Positions 12,709-19,883 of a DNA stretch of 33,983 nucleotides are shown here, piece by piece. The stretch's first letter is position 1; every line of letters starts with the position of its first letter. Below the pieces are notes generated by a model. That model saw nothing but the letters and a program-made list of their open reading frames with translations, did not search any database and was not told the DNA's origin. The stretch is taken from IMG/VR virus record IMGVR_UViG_3300036770_005726, positions 1 to 33,983 of that record; one strand, written 5' to 3'. Origin of the DNA: a virus. Both the position numbers and the translations under genes were made by a program.

Positions 12709-13968
12709 ATGGCGTTCTTCGGTTTCTCAGACATTACATTCGACAAAGGCACACCAGCAAGAGGAGGCCCACTTGGTGATTTAGTAAAGAGCCAGTTTAC
12801 AACAAGCACCCTTCGTTATCCACTTGATGTTGGTAATTATGATAAAGGACACTATATGGTCTTTTATATACGTCAACAGGAAAAAACTTCTTTTAGCCGA
12901 GGCACAGTAAGTGATGACCTAATAAATTCTGGTTCTGGTATTGCAAAAGGTGGTTTGTCTGCTCAAAATGCATTAAACGACATACAAAATAGTGTTGCAA
13001 ATGAAATTAATAGTGCTTTAAGTAAAGTTACTAATTCAATCACCTCTGGTATTAATCAAATCACACAAGCTGTTGGTTTAGGCTCTGTTAGCAATCCTTT
13101 TGGACAATCAAGTATTTCTTTTGGAGGTAATTCCTCGGCTTCACAAGCAGTTTTTGAAAATAAACTCAAAGCAATTACAGGAAATCGTTTAGGATTACTA
13201 AAAACTACCAAACTTACAACAGATGCAATTGCTCTGTATATGCCAGATACACTTGTCTACTCACACCAACAATCTTACGATCAGCTTTCTTTGGGTACAG
13301 AGTTAGGTGGCCAAGCACTTGCAGCAGGTAAATCTGCCCTCGAAGCATATGAAAAGGGTGGTGCTAGTGCGGCAGGAGAATCGGTGCTCAAAACAGCTGG
13401 TGAATCAGCTAAACAATTTGGTATTCGTGGTGTAGCTAACGCTTTAGGTAGCGGTCAAACAGGTCAAGCTATTTTGGCTGCAACAGGTCGTGTAATCAAT
13501 CCAATGCTTGAGATGGTTTATAAATCTCCAGCATTTAGAACATTTCAGTTTGATTTTACATTTTATCCAAGAGATGAGCGTGAGGCTCTTGAGGTTCAAA
13601 GTATTTTAGAGAGATTTCGTTTTCATCAAGCACCAGAACTTTTGGCTGGTTCTGAAGGTTTTTTAGTTCCACCATCAGAGTTTGACATTCGTTTTTATTA
13701 CGGTGGTAATCTCAATCCAAACATTCCTGGTGTTACCACTTGTGTTCTAACATCCATTGATATTAATTATGCACCAAATGGTTTTGCTGCATATGAAGTT
13801 CCAGGTGAAAATGGTCCACAACTAGGCCGAACAGGTATGCCTGTTGCAATTCAATTGACACTTCAATTCCAAGAAGTCACTTATCTCACTAAGAAAGATT
13901 TTAATTTGGATGCAGCTACCACCAGCACTCGTAATCCAGCGACTTTTGAAAGTGATGCTCCTGAATGA
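12709..13968 (+). CDS. 48: Baseplate tail-tube cap gp48
   Basis: 419 aa (T4 gp48: 364). The conserved parts are YPLDVGNYDKGHYMVFYI near residue 40 and the C-terminal half: NPMLEMVYKSPAFRTFQFDF, FYPRDEREALEVQSILERF, FHQAPEL, FLVPPSEFDIRFYYGG, TCVLTSIDINYAPNGF and LTLQFQEV. Between them is a low-complexity Ser/Gly/Ala/Asn insert (about residues 70-250). gp48 sits on the hub and, with gp54, caps the baseplate before tube polymerisation. It is transcribed divergently from gp4, with a late-promoter-like element 30 nt upstream. Its last codon and stop overlap a 15-codon frame leading into gp53. Confidence 0.88.
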   Translation: MAFFGFSDITFDKGTPARGGPLGDLVKSQFTTSTLRYPLDVGNYDKGHYMVFYIRQQEKTSFSRGTVSDDLINSGSGIAKGGLSAQNALNDIQNSVANEINSALSKVTNSITSGINQITQAVGLGSVSNPFGQSSISFGGNSSASQAVFENKLKAITGNRLGLLKTTKLTTDAIALYMPDTLVYSHQQSYDQLSLGTELGGQALAAGKSALEAYEKGGASAAGESVLKTAGESAKQFGIRGVANALGSGQTGQAILAATGRVINPMLEMVYKSPAFRTFQFDFTFYPRDEREALEVQSILERFRFHQAPELLAGSEGFLVPPSEFDIRFYYGGNLNPNIPGVTTCVLTSIDINYAPNGFAAYEVPGENGPQLGRTGMPVAIQLTLQFQEVTYLTKKDFNLDAATTSTRNPATFESDAPE

Positions 13969-14012
13969 CAAATATACCAGTAAGTCAATCTGAAAGATTA
14001 GGAACAAGTTAA
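13965..14012 (+). CDS. Possible 15-codon coupling ORF between genes 48 and 53
   Basis: A 15-codon frame (MTNIPVSQSERLGTS) starts with ATG overlapping the gp48 stop (ATGA) and ends with TAA overlapping the gp53 ATG (TAATG). Both overlaps are of the kind used for translational coupling, and together they would let ribosomes move from gp48 to gp53 without dissociating. The AGGAA inside it (13999-14003) also serves gp53. The peptide resembles nothing I know, and the arrangement may be chance. Confidence 0.25.
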   Translation: MTNIPVSQSERLGTS

Positions 14013-14662
14013 TGGCTAAATTTTTCAACTATTATCCTAAGACATATTATACAAACGACAATAAACCAAAAGGTTTAGATACTGTCACAAATATTATTTC
14101 TCGATTTGCTTTTGAACAATCACTCAAAGAAAATTCTGCGGCATTTTACAAATACAACATCCAAGATAGTGATACACCCGAAATCATTGCTCACAAATAC
14201 TATGGTAATTCTGAAAGACATTGGGTTGTTTTGCTTTTCAATAATATAATTGACCCACAATGGGACTGGCCACTCACAGAAAGAAATCTCGTAAAGTATG
14301 TCAACGAAAAATATTCAGCAAATGGTGCAGCAAACACAACTATTCAAACAGGTATTCAATGGGCTTTAAGTCCAAGTAACGTTCAAGCATACTATAAAAC
14401 AATTACAAGAACTTCTGCTGATGGTAGTGTAATTACAGAGAAACTTGAGATTGATGCAAACACACATGCGAACATTTCACAAACAACAGCAACCTATACT
14501 TTACAAAATGGTAGTCAAGTAACAGAAAGAGTAACCAGATCGACAAGAAGTTATTTTGAGTATGAAACTGAATTAAATGATGCAAAAAGAGAAATCACGT
14601 TACTCAAAAAAGAATTTGCGCCAGCTGTCGAAAAAGAATTTAAGAGAATAATTAGTTCATGA
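14012..14662 (+). CDS. 53: Baseplate wedge protein gp53
   Basis: 216 aa (T4 gp53: 196). ATG 14012 has AGGAA eight nt upstream. The N-terminal blocks YYPKTYYTND, NIISRFAFEQSLKENSAAFY, IIAHKYYGNSERHWVVLLFN and DPQWDWPLTERNLVKYV are characteristic of gp53 and contain the LysM-like segment that docks on the baseplate. The middle (residues about 105-175) is a Thr/Ser-rich beta insertion. The C-terminal 40 residues are a charged helix. gp53 clamps neighbouring wedges into the ring around the hub. Its stop overlaps the next ATG by four bases (ATGA). Confidence 0.88.
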   Translation: MAKFFNYYPKTYYTNDNKPKGLDTVTNIISRFAFEQSLKENSAAFYKYNIQDSDTPEIIAHKYYGNSERHWVVLLFNNIIDPQWDWPLTERNLVKYVNEKYSANGAANTTIQTGIQWALSPSNVQAYYKTITRTSADGSVITEKLEIDANTHANISQTTATYTLQNGSQVTERVTRSTRSYFEYETELNDAKREITLLKKEFAPAVEKEFKRIISS

Positions 14663-14922
14663 GTATTGAAATTCAAAAATCTACTCAGTTTAGAATCAAT
14701 GAACTGGTTATTGTGAGTAAGGGTGGACCGATTGATATATCTAACATCTACGAAGAAATTAATATTTTTGATTCTCTTTTTTCGCCTGTAATTAGTGGTA
14801 GTGTTTTGATGGATCTGAATCTATACTTATTGATATTACAAAAGATGAAAATAGTGATATTGCTTCGTATAAGAGATCATTTCGTATTTACAAACAGGCG
14901 AATCGTACCAATGAAGGTTTGA
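14659..14922 (+). CDS. N-terminal fragment of a frameshifted hub/baseplate gene
   Basis: The first about 50 codons are clean coding sequence (TQFRINELVIVSKGGPIDIS, then IYEEINIFDSLFSPVISGSV). After GSV the frame degenerates into Leu/Ile-rich, low-quality sequence and stops at 14920-14922. From about 14805 good coding sequence (FDGSESILIDITKDENSD) continues in the -1 frame, which is the frame of the next ORF. The two are therefore one gene interrupted by a frameshift or a small deletion near 14800-14808. It starts by an ATGA overlap with gp53. For the product see the next entry. Confidence 0.6.
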   Translation: MSIEIQKSTQFRINELVIVSKGGPIDISNIYEEINIFDSLFSPVISGSVLMDLNLYLLILQKMKIVILLRIRDHFVFTNRRIVPMKV

Positions 14923-15956
14923 ATAGTGAAATGTATACACTTAACTTTGTTTCTGATGAACTCATTTATTCAGATCAACAAAGAATAAATCAAGCTTACG
15001 AAAACGTTTATTCACAGATTGTTGGTAGAATTCTTGAAAATTATTTAAAAATACCTAAAAAAGACCTTAAAGGTTTTTTTCAAGAAACATTTGGTATCAA
15101 AAGAATCGTGATACCTAATCTAAGACCATTTGAAGCAATTGAGTGGTGTGCTAGGCGAGCAGTTGATAATCAAAACTCACCAAATTATCTTTTCTATCAA
15201 AACATTGCTGGTTATAACTTTGTTTCTCTCTCTGGTCTTTTAGTAAAAGAAGATTTACTTGAAATTAAATTCGAAGCAAAAAATTTAAGTGGTTCTGACG
15301 CTTTTGATGAAATTTCTACCGCCAGAAGCTTTGAAGTTGTTACACAAAACGACATGATAGAAAAAACTAGGTCTGGCGTCAATTCTGGTCGATTCATTGG
15401 CTTTGATCCAATTACAAGAACAATAAATTCTAAGACAGTTAGTTTTGCTGATCATTATTCTAGTATGCGTCATGGTAATAAAAATCCAAACTTTTCTGTT
15501 ATTCAAAATAGAGCTGGAGAAACAAATGAAAATACTTTTGATGCGAGAAAATCAGTAAGTATATTTGGAACAAATAGACAATTTAGTAACTATATCAAAA
15601 GTCGTGATCCAAACTCTCTTTCAAAAATTGATGATAGAGAAAATTATTTATTTCAAAGAAAAGCAATTTTTTCAAATCTTATGTCTAAAAGAATTAAAGT
15701 TACGATGCCAGGAAATTTTCAATTGAGTTCTGGTTTCAATGTGTCCGTTAAAGCTCCATTTTTTGGTATCAAAGAGCCAGGTTCAGACAATGATGATGTG
15801 AGCTTAAGTGGTAAATATATCATTGTTGGTTCGAGACACATTATTGGATACGATAAACACGAAACAATTATTGAAGTTGCAACAACATCAACAGACAACG
15901 ATGTAATACCATCTTCAGTTTCTTCTCAAACTAGTGAGGTTTTGTCATATGGTTGA
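14919..15956 (+). CDS. C-terminal part of a frameshifted baseplate hub-like protein (possible gp27 counterpart)
   Basis: The assigned start is a TTG at 14919 without a ribosome binding site, but the same frame is open and coding-like from 14802, so the true protein begins at 14659. Rejoined, it would be about 430 aa. Patterns include SEMYTLNFVSDELIYSDQQR, IPNLRPFEAIEWCARRAVD and SLSGLL. The region near its end (RIKVTMPGNFQLSSGFNVSV, then GKYIIVGSRHII) resembles the tube-fold/hub class of gp27-like or gpD-like proteins. It lies between gp53 and gp5, and no other gp27 candidate is seen in the window. The hub role is inferred from position and fold-like patterns. It overlaps gp5 by 8 nt. Confidence 0.7.
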   Translation: MNSEMYTLNFVSDELIYSDQQRINQAYENVYSQIVGRILENYLKIPKKDLKGFFQETFGIKRIVIPNLRPFEAIEWCARRAVDNQNSPNYLFYQNIAGYNFVSLSGLLVKEDLLEIKFEAKNLSGSDAFDEISTARSFEVVTQNDMIEKTRSGVNSGRFIGFDPITRTINSKTVSFADHYSSMRHGNKNPNFSVIQNRAGETNENTFDARKSVSIFGTNRQFSNYIKSRDPNSLSKIDDRENYLFQRKAIFSNLMSKRIKVTMPGNFQLSSGFNVSVKAPFFGIKEPGSDNDDVSLSGKYIIVGSRHIIGYDKHETIIEVATTSTDNDVIPSSVSSQTSEVLSYG

Positions 15957-17094
15957 TGAAGAAAATAAAGATTTTGCTGGTAAAAATGGATTTACTTGGT
16001 GGATTGGTGTTGTTGAGGATAGACAAGACCCACTCAAGTTAGGTCGTTGTCGTGTTCGTTGCGTAGGTTGGCACGCTGAAGATAAGGTGCTTTTACCTAC
16101 AGAATTTTTACCTTGGGCAATGCCATCGATGCCTTTGAACAACTCTAATGCTTATGGGCCGAGAGAAGGTGATATGGTCTTTGGTTTCTTTGTTGATGGT
16201 GAAAATGCACAAGAGCCTGTAATGATGGGAATTATTCCAGGTATACCATTAAAATCACCAAATCGACAAGAAGCATTTACTGATAATCGATCCAACGAAA
16301 AACTTAGTACGTCACCAAGATTTCCAGCAAGTAAAGTATATCATGCAAATGGTTATGGAATTATTTTAACTGAAACGCAATCTGCTGGTCTTTATCCGAA
16401 TCGTCTAGATGAACCTTCTACACCTAGAGTGGCACGAAACGACCCAGAAACAATTCAAAAAACATTTATACAAGAACGAAAAGACACTAGAGTTGTTGGT
16501 GTACCATCATTCAACAATATTATCTACAACACTTGGGACGAACCACAAACAGCATACAATTCTCAATACCCATATAATAACGCAGTTGAAACTGAATCTG
16601 GTCACATTATGGAGTTTGATGACACTTTTGGATCAGAAAGAATTCATATTGCACACCGAAATGGCTCTTTTATAGAATGGCTACCAGAAGGATCAAGAGT
16701 AGAAAAGGTTACAAAGAATAATTATTCCATCATATTGAAGGACGATCATCTTTATGTGATGGGTAATGTTCATGTGACGGTGCAAGGAAACACAGAGATT
16801 TATGTGCGTGAAAATGCTTATGTGCGAGTTGACAAGAACCTTCGTGCAAATGTAGGTGGCAATGCATTTCTTGGTGTAAATGGTTATGTGAGTGCAAACA
16901 TAATTGGTAATTTTGATGCTCAAATTAATGGAAATGCTCAAGCAAATGTTGTCGGTCATGTGGCTTTACACTCTGGAGGTAGTATGTCCATCGGTGTTGA
17001 TGGTAATTTTACACATTTTGTCAAAGGTACATATACTGTACAATCACTTGGTAATATGGTTATCAAGGCACCAAGAATTGATTTGAACCCATAA
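15949..17094 (+). CDS. 5: Baseplate hub/central spike gp5, lacking a lysozyme domain
   Basis: 381 aa (T4 gp5: 575). ATG 15949 (MVDEENKDFAGKNGFTWWIG) is preferred over the upstream in-frame ATG 15934, which has no family sequence. Residues about 10-110 form the OB-fold domain (DRQDPLKLGRCRVRCVGWHA, EGDMVFGFFVDG, PVMMGIIPG). Residues 272-375 are thirteen consecutive octads of the form G-N-x-x-x-x-V-x, the triple-stranded beta-helix spike as in T4 gp5C. The T4 lysozyme domain between them is absent; the connecting segment of about 150 residues shows no Glu-Asp-Thr lysozyme pattern. The next gene encodes the PAAR tip that caps this spike. Confidence 0.88.
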   Translation: MVDEENKDFAGKNGFTWWIGVVEDRQDPLKLGRCRVRCVGWHAEDKVLLPTEFLPWAMPSMPLNNSNAYGPREGDMVFGFFVDGENAQEPVMMGIIPGIPLKSPNRQEAFTDNRSNEKLSTSPRFPASKVYHANGYGIILTETQSAGLYPNRLDEPSTPRVARNDPETIQKTFIQERKDTRVVGVPSFNNIIYNTWDEPQTAYNSQYPYNNAVETESGHIMEFDDTFGSERIHIAHRNGSFIEWLPEGSRVEKVTKNNYSIILKDDHLYVMGNVHVTVQGNTEIYVRENAYVRVDKNLRANVGGNAFLGVNGYVSANIIGNFDAQINGNAQANVVGHVALHSGGSMSIGVDGNFTHFVKGTYTVQSLGNMVIKAPRIDLNP

Positions 17095-17095
17095 A

Positions 17096-17389
17096 ATGAC
17101 AGCAGCTGCTCATCGAGATACGGATTCTAGAGCTTGCGGTGCAGCAACCGTATCAGCTCAAGCAAAAAATGTTTATGTAAATGGTAAACTTTGGTCGATC
17201 AATGGTGATCCAAACGATCACGGAGATGGAAATTTGGTTGCAGCAACAAAAAATGTTTTCATTGGCGGTGTTGCTGTTGTCAATGTTGCCGATTCTGCTT
17301 CAGCAGATGGTCTTTGTGTTCCTCTAGGTGGTGACCATTGCGCTCCTACAGCAACAGGTGGATCACCTAACGTTTTTGTTGGAGATTGA
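17096..17389 (+). CDS. PAAR-repeat protein, spike tip
   Basis: 97 aa, starting one base after the gp5 stop. It has the PAAR layout: an N-terminal HRDTDSRACG, repeated VNGKLWSINGDPNDHGDG and VFIGGVAVV, and a C-terminal LGGDHCAP then GSPNVFVGD. His and Cys residues in the first, middle and last blocks can bind the single metal that sharpens the cone. PAAR proteins sit on the end of gp5/VgrG spikes and make first contact with the membrane. The place directly behind gp5 supports this. T4 itself uses gp5.4 in this role. Confidence 0.87.
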   Translation: MTAAAHRDTDSRACGAATVSAQAKNVYVNGKLWSINGDPNDHGDGNLVAATKNVFIGGVAVVNVADSASADGLCVPLGGDHCAPTATGGSPNVFVGD

Positions 17390-17390
17390 A

Positions 17391-17397
17391 ATAAATA
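17391..17397 (+). promoter_or_regulatory. Late-promoter-like ATAAATA abutting gene 25
   Basis: AATAAATA ends four bases before the ATG of gene 25. If it works as a T4 late -10, transcription would begin at about the start codon, giving a leaderless message. No ribosome binding site is present before that ATG. It could equally be an AT-rich spacer. Confidence 0.3.
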
Positions 17398-17401
17398 AAA
17401 G

Positions 17402-17824
17402 ATGGCAACGACAACTACACTACAATCAGTAGATATACCTACCCTAAGGTCTTTTAGAGATTTAGACCTTAACTTCACAAATCATCCTATTCGTAAGGAT
17501 GTTAACTCTTTTTCAAATGAATACGCAATCATCAATTCAGTAAAAAATCTCATTTTTACTCAACACTACGAAAGACCATTTCAACCTTCACTTGGTAGTA
17601 ATCTTCGTAGAATGTTGTTTGAACCAATTGATGCAATCACAGCAGCTCAGATTGAAAGAGAGATTACTGAAGTTGTAAGAAACTTTGAACCAAGAGCTGA
17701 CATATCAAAAGTTATTGCTAGGCCAAGTCCAGATCAAAATAGATATGATGTTCAGGTTGAATTCTTTCTCATCAACAATCCAAATCCTGTTACAATAAAC
17801 TTCTTTTTAGAACGAATCAGATAA
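17402..17824 (+). CDS. 25: Baseplate wedge protein gp25
   Basis: 140 aa (T4: 132). The recognisable parts are RSFRDLDLNFTNHPIRKDV, IINSVKNLIFTQHYERPFQP, then LGSNLRRMLFEPID and ITEVVRNFEPR, the GPW/gp25 family layout shared with type VI secretion TssE. gp25 starts sheath polymerisation and forms the core bundle with gp6 and gp7. It is followed one base later by gp6, the T4 neighbour and binding partner. A late-promoter-like element directly precedes it. Confidence 0.92.
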   Translation: MATTTTLQSVDIPTLRSFRDLDLNFTNHPIRKDVNSFSNEYAIINSVKNLIFTQHYERPFQPSLGSNLRRMLFEPIDAITAAQIEREITEVVRNFEPRADISKVIARPSPDQNRYDVQVEFFLINNPNPVTINFFLERIR

Positions 17825-17825
17825 A

Positions 17826-19883
17826 ATGGCAGATCGATTACGAGTTACAGAGCTTGATTTTGATACAATCAAGACAAACCTAAAAACATTCTTGCAACAA
17901 CAAAGTCAATTTACTGATTATGACTTTGATGGTTCTGGCCTGAGTGTTCTTCTTGACATTCTTGCTTACAATACACACTACAATGCATACTATTTGAACA
18001 TGGTTGCCAATGAGGCATTTCTTGATACTGCCTTGTTGCGTGATTCTGTTGTTTCTCATGCAAAATCTTTTGGTTACACGCCGTATTCTCAAAAAGCACC
18101 AATCGCAACAATTAATTTTACTGCCAATTCAATTTCGTCTGACGCATCAACTTTGACACTACAAGAAGGATATTCATTTCTTTCAAATCAAATCGATGGT
18201 GTTGCATATAACTTTGTCGTTCTTAATGATACGACTGTAACGAAAGCCAATAGTCAATTTGTTTTTGAGAACCTTGAGATTTATGAGGGACAACTCGTAA
18301 CTTATAATTTCTCACATTCAGAACAAGATAATCCAAAACAAATTTTTACTTTGCCAGAACAAGGTGTTGACACAACAACAATTAAAGTTTCAGTTACAGA
18401 ATCTTCTTCAAATAGTGCAACGACAACCTATACAAGATTTACTGAACTATTGGATGTAAGTGCAACGTCTGAGGTTTTCTTTTTGCAAGAAGGCAGAAAC
18501 GGCCTATTTCAAATATATTTTGGCCAAGATATTATCGGTAAAAAAATACCAGATGGTGCTATTGTTTCTGTTACCTATCTCGTATCAAATGGCACGGCCG
18601 CACAAAAAGCCAATGGGTTTATTGCAAGACAAGGTTTGGTTGACACTTTAGGTGAATCAATTACTGATTTTACAATTGATGTTGTTGACAATGCGGCTGG
18701 TGGTGCATTACGAGAAAGTGTTGATGAAATCAGATTTTCAGCACCACTCCAATATGTAACACAAAATCGTTTGGTTACAAAGAATGATTATGAATCTTAT
18801 ATTCGTAGAAATTACCCAAGTATTGATTCTCTTTCAATTTGGGGTGGTGAAGATGAGATTCCACCAGTTTATGGTAAAGTTTTAATTTCTTTAAAACCAA
18901 AAGCAAATTATTATATTTCAGAAACAGAAAAACAAAGAATCATTGATGAGATCATAAAACCAAAAGCCATCATATCAGTAAATGCTGAGATTCGTGATCC
19001 TGAGTTTCTTTATATTCTTTTAGATACCACAGTTAAGTATGATCCAAAGAAAACGACTGCAACAGTAACTTCTCTGCAAAATCAAATTAGAAATGCAATA
19101 TTGTTGTATCGAAATACAAATCTAAACAAATTTAACAGTACATTCTCACTTTCAAGGTTACAAGATACGATTGACGGTGTTGATTCAAATGCAATCATTG
19201 GATCCGAAACGATTGTTCGTTTGCAGAGAAGGGTAATACCTTCACTTAGTTCTGCTACAAATTATACTGTTAATTTTAATGTTCCTTTGCGCCGTGGTAC
19301 TGTTACTGATAAACTTACGACCTCTGAATTTAGAGTAGCTGATGCAACAGGTACAATTCGAACTGCGCTCATTGAAGAAACGCCACAATCTTTTACTGGT
19401 ATTTCATCGATTGAAGTTCTTAATGCTGGTTATGGATACACATCAGCAACGGTAACAATTTCTGGTGATGGCACAGGCGCTGCGGCTGAAGCAGTTATTC
19501 AAAGTGGGCGAATCATTTCAATACGCATGATAAATCGTGGTGTTGACTATACACGAGCAACAGTTACAATTACTGGCGATGGTTTTTCTGCTTCAGCAAA
19601 CCCGGTTATTGATTCTAGAGTTGGTACTTTGCGTGTCATTTTTTTTGACACAAATGCTAATCGTCAAATCATTAATTCAAATATTGGCACAATTAATTAT
19701 GATTCTGGCGTTATTGAAATTAATGATTTAAATATTTTGTCTGTCTTGACTGCTGATGGTCTTCTTTATTTTACTGTTGAAGCTGAAGATGCAATTATCG
19801 AATCAACAAGAAGTACAATTTTAACAATTGATGAAACCGATACGGCTTCGATTTTAACACAAGTTGAAACAATAAGAACTTAA
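17826..19883 (+). CDS. 6: Baseplate wedge protein gp6
   Basis: 685 aa (T4 gp6: 660). The N-terminus RVTELDFDTIKTNLKTFLQQ, then DFDGSGLSVLLDILAYNTHY and NEAFLDTALLRDSVVSHAKS, is the hallmark of gp6 and BaseplateJ-like proteins. The central part (DEIRFSAPLQYVTQNRLVTK, DYESYIRRNYPSI) is also typical. Towards the end (about residues 533 and 569) are two GxGY-type beta repeats (NAGYGYTSATVTISGDG and a NRGVDY copy), a module also seen in gp7 and gp8 here. gp6 dimers form the ring that holds the baseplate together. Its TAA overlaps the gp7 ATG (TAATG). Confidence 0.93.
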   Translation: MADRLRVTELDFDTIKTNLKTFLQQQSQFTDYDFDGSGLSVLLDILAYNTHYNAYYLNMVANEAFLDTALLRDSVVSHAKSFGYTPYSQKAPIATINFTANSISSDASTLTLQEGYSFLSNQIDGVAYNFVVLNDTTVTKANSQFVFENLEIYEGQLVTYNFSHSEQDNPKQIFTLPEQGVDTTTIKVSVTESSSNSATTTYTRFTELLDVSATSEVFFLQEGRNGLFQIYFGQDIIGKKIPDGAIVSVTYLVSNGTAAQKANGFIARQGLVDTLGESITDFTIDVVDNAAGGALRESVDEIRFSAPLQYVTQNRLVTKNDYESYIRRNYPSIDSLSIWGGEDEIPPVYGKVLISLKPKANYYISETEKQRIIDEIIKPKAIISVNAEIRDPEFLYILLDTTVKYDPKKTTATVTSLQNQIRNAILLYRNTNLNKFNSTFSLSRLQDTIDGVDSNAIIGSETIVRLQRRVIPSLSSATNYTVNFNVPLRRGTVTDKLTTSEFRVADATGTIRTALIEETPQSFTGISSIEVLNAGYGYTSATVTISGDGTGAAAEAVIQSGRIISIRMINRGVDYTRATVTITGDGFSASANPVIDSRVGTLRVIFFDTNANRQIINSNIGTINYDSGVIEINDLNILSVLTADGLLYFTVEAEDAIIESTRSTILTIDETDTASILTQVETIRT

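Noticed and set aside
14800-14812. Programmed -1 frameshift in the hub-like gene
   Set aside because: The phase gives T-GTT-TTG, which is not a slippery heptamer; a deletion or sequence error explains the data better.
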